Source: Peribacter sp964404805 (GTDB lineage: Bacteria; Patescibacteriota; Gracilibacteria; Peribacterales; Peribacteraceae). Taken from it: a stretch of 6,344 nucleotides of DNA. Position numbers and translations under genes: made by a program. Of this stretch, positions 4,939 to 6,344 are shown one piece after another; position 1 is the stretch's first letter, and every line of letters starts with the position of its first letter. Location of the stretch: NCBI GenBank assembly GCA_964404805.1, contig CAYOLJ010000071.1:1-6344 (forward strand), in the 5' to 3' direction. A model generated the notes under the pieces. That model was given only the letters and a program-made list of their open reading frames with translations, ran no database searches and was not told the origin of the DNA.

Positions 4939-6344
4939 GTGACGCCTCTCAGCGCATCCTCCCCCACTCTGCCGCCATCGACGATCCGTTGGTGGGTCAT
5001 CGGCGCTTTCTTCTTCATAGGCTTTCTCGTCTACGGTAGCTCGCTTAAGAATAACTTCGTGCGGTGGGATGACGGTCTGCTCATCTACGAAAATCCCGCC
5101 ATCCGCGCCATCACCCCTACGACACTCAAGACCATTTTCACGACGTACGATCCAGAGCTCTACATTCCACTTACCTTCTTCAGCTACCAGATCGATTACC
5201 TGCTGGCAGGAACGAACGCCACGATCTACCACGTGCAGAACCTGCTCTGGCACACGCTCAATGCCCTGTTCGTCGCGTGGCTCCTGCTCCTGCTCACACG
5301 ACGGCGTTGGGCCGCCCTCTTCGTCGGGCTCCTCTTCATCCTCCATCCGCTACACACCGAAGCTGTGGCGTGGGCAAGCGCACGCAAGGATGTGCTCTCA
5401 ACGTTCTTCTTTCTCGCAAGCCTCATCGCCTACCTTTCGTACCGTGCAGATCATCGACGACGAACCTTCATTCTCAGTCTTGGAGCTTTCACACTTGGAC
5501 TATTGGCCAAGGTCACCGTGATGACTCTGCCCGTCATCCTGCTCCTTCTCGACTGGCGAGAGAAACGCACGTGGAACCGCAGCATGTTCATCGAGAAGCT
5601 CCCCTTCTTTGCGCTCTCGATCCTCTTCGGCGTCATCGCCTGGCTCGGCAAGACCGGCGTTCTCGACTCATCCAGTCTGAGTGAAAAGATATTCATGGCC
5701 CCAAAGAGCGCCATCTTCTACTTAGAAAAAATCTTCGCGCCCGTCGGTCTCTCCGTGCTCTATCCATTTGTCGGTGATGTCACACTCAAGCGCCCAGATA
5801 TCCTCATTCCACTCCTGTTCTTTCTCGCACTCCTCGTGGCCGCTCTTATTTCGCTTAAGTGGAGCAGGAATGTTTTTTTCGGTATCGCTTTTTTCCTCAT
5901 CACGGTCTCGCCCACTCTATTCAATTTTGCCAAGGGGGACTTCTTCTACTTCGCCTCCGACCGTTACACCTACGTTCCAAGTATCGGCATCTTCTTCCTC
6001 GTCACACTCGCACTCACGAAGCTCTGCAGCACACGATGGAAATCTGTATGTGTGATAGGTGCGACAGTGATACTCGTTGTCTTAGGCACCCTCGCGGCAC
6101 TCCAGGCTCGAACATGGAGGAATAGTGAGACGCTCTTCGCCCAAGCTCTGAAGATCTCGCAAGATGCGTACGTCGCACACGTGAATCTGGGAAACGTGCA
6201 GCGTTACCGTGGCGAGGAAGATCAGGCCATCGCGTCGTACCGCACTGCTCTGACTATTTTGCACAAGCACGGACGTGCAGGACCAGGCCTCACGCGTTCT
6301 CAGTCGAAGATATGGAGCAACCTCGCATCGGCTCAACGAGAACA
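4939..6344 (+). CDS. TMTC-like GT-C membrane glycosyltransferase with C-terminal TPRs (3' end outside window)
   Basis: The frame is open from GTG 4939 to the window end (468 codons), with an in-frame TAG at 4927-4929 upstream. The product resembles TMTC-type proteins: GT-C enzymes that use polyprenyl-phosphate sugars, in eukaryotes O-mannosylating cadherin-type domains. Residues 18-36 form the first membrane helix. The first extracytoplasmic loop carries WDD (43-45) followed by IYENPAIR, an acidic pair at the usual GT-C catalytic position. Family-typical strings follow: LYIPLTFFSYQIDYLLAG, YHVQNLLWH, HPLHTEAVAW (136-145) and RKDVLS, then ASDRYTYVPSIG (339-350). About ten hydrophobic helices are spread up to about residue 388. 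RTWRNSETLF (391-400) then marks the switch to soluble repeats: one TPR at about 410-443 (VNLGNVQRYRGEEDQAI) and the start of a second near the end. It lies 61 bp after the Ser-rich surface-protein genes, which may be substrates. Donor sugar and acceptor cannot be read from sequence. Confidence 0.85.
   Translation, partial: MTPLSASSPTLPPSTIRWWVIGAFFFIGFLVYGSSLKNNFVRWDDGLLIYENPAIRAITPTTLKTIFTTYDPELYIPLTFFSYQIDYLLAGTNATIYHVQNLLWHTLNALFVAWLLLLLTRRRWAALFVGLLFILHPLHTEAVAWASARKDVLSTFFFLASLIAYLSYRADHRRRTFILSLGAFTLGLLAKVTVMTLPVILLLLDWREKRTWNRSMFIEKLPFFALSILFGVIAWLGKTGVLDSSSLSEKIFMAPKSAIFYLEKIFAPVGLSVLYPFVGDVTLKRPDILIPLLFFLALLVAALISLKWSRNVFFGIAFFLITVSPTLFNFAKGDFFYFASDRYTYVPSIGIFFLVTLALTKLCSTRWKSVCVIGATVILVVLGTLAALQARTWRNSETLFAQALKISQDAYVAHVNLGNVQRYRGEEDQAIASYRTALTILHKHGRAGPGLTRSQSKIWSNLASAQRE

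Noticed and set aside
4906..5346. 146-residue open frame on the minus strand
   Set aside because: It is antisense to the TMTC-like gene. Its Glu-rich composition simply mirrors Leu/Phe/Ser codons of the membrane helices.
1..6344. Mobile elements, tRNA, rRNA or CRISPR
   Set aside because: I saw no transposase-like protein, terminal inverted repeats with target duplications, tRNA-like cloverleaf or regularly spaced direct repeats on either strand.

Overview
This window looks like a piece of a bacterial chromosome from a candidate-phyla-radiation (Patescibacteria) lineage, possibly of the Peregrinibacteria/Peribacteria type. That placement is an inference from style, not from a marker gene. The clues are housekeeping genes mixed with mosaic surface proteins joined by poly-Ser linkers, C-terminal 'PxTG-like + membrane helix + RR' tails, a dockerin/cohesin pair, and a general absence of Shine-Dalgarno sequences. 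TGA is used as a normal stop codon by three genes, which argues against the Gracilibacteria/SR1 code where TGA encodes Gly.

Layout. (1) Positions 1-667, plus strand: the C-terminal half of transcription elongation factor GreA, then a small helical, charged protein of unknown function. (2) Positions 655-1692, minus strand: holA, the DNA polymerase III delta (clamp-loader) subunit, whose 3' end overlaps the preceding gene tail-to-tail by 13 bp. (3) Positions 1693-1858: an AT-rich divergent promoter region. (4) Positions 1859-4877, plus strand: a compact three-gene cluster for exported proteins. These are a 104-residue dockerin protein, a large multidomain surface protein (cohesin-like domain, Ser-rich linkers, myxobacterial-type disulfide repeat, two tandem Cys repeats, fibronectin III domain, C-terminal anchor), and a membrane-anchored cupredoxin-fold protein whose copper site has lost Cys and His. 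(5) Positions 4939-6344, plus strand, running off the window: a multi-pass GT-C glycosyltransferase of the TMTC type (membrane domain followed by TPRs).

How it may work together. The dockerin and cohesin modules lie in adjacent genes 20 bp apart, so they are natural candidates for a cognate non-covalent pair at the cell surface. The two larger proteins carry long Ser-rich segments and beta-sandwich domains, and the next gene resembles the eukaryotic TMTC protein O-mannosyltransferases. A working hypothesis is a surface-protein assembly module with its own glycosyltransferase. The individual domain assignments come from motifs read by eye; the functional links are inference from gene order.

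Regulation. No gene start in the window has a convincing Shine-Dalgarno sequence. Three plus-strand genes have a -10-like hexamer ending only 6-8 nt before the start codon, which predicts leaderless or nearly leaderless mRNAs.
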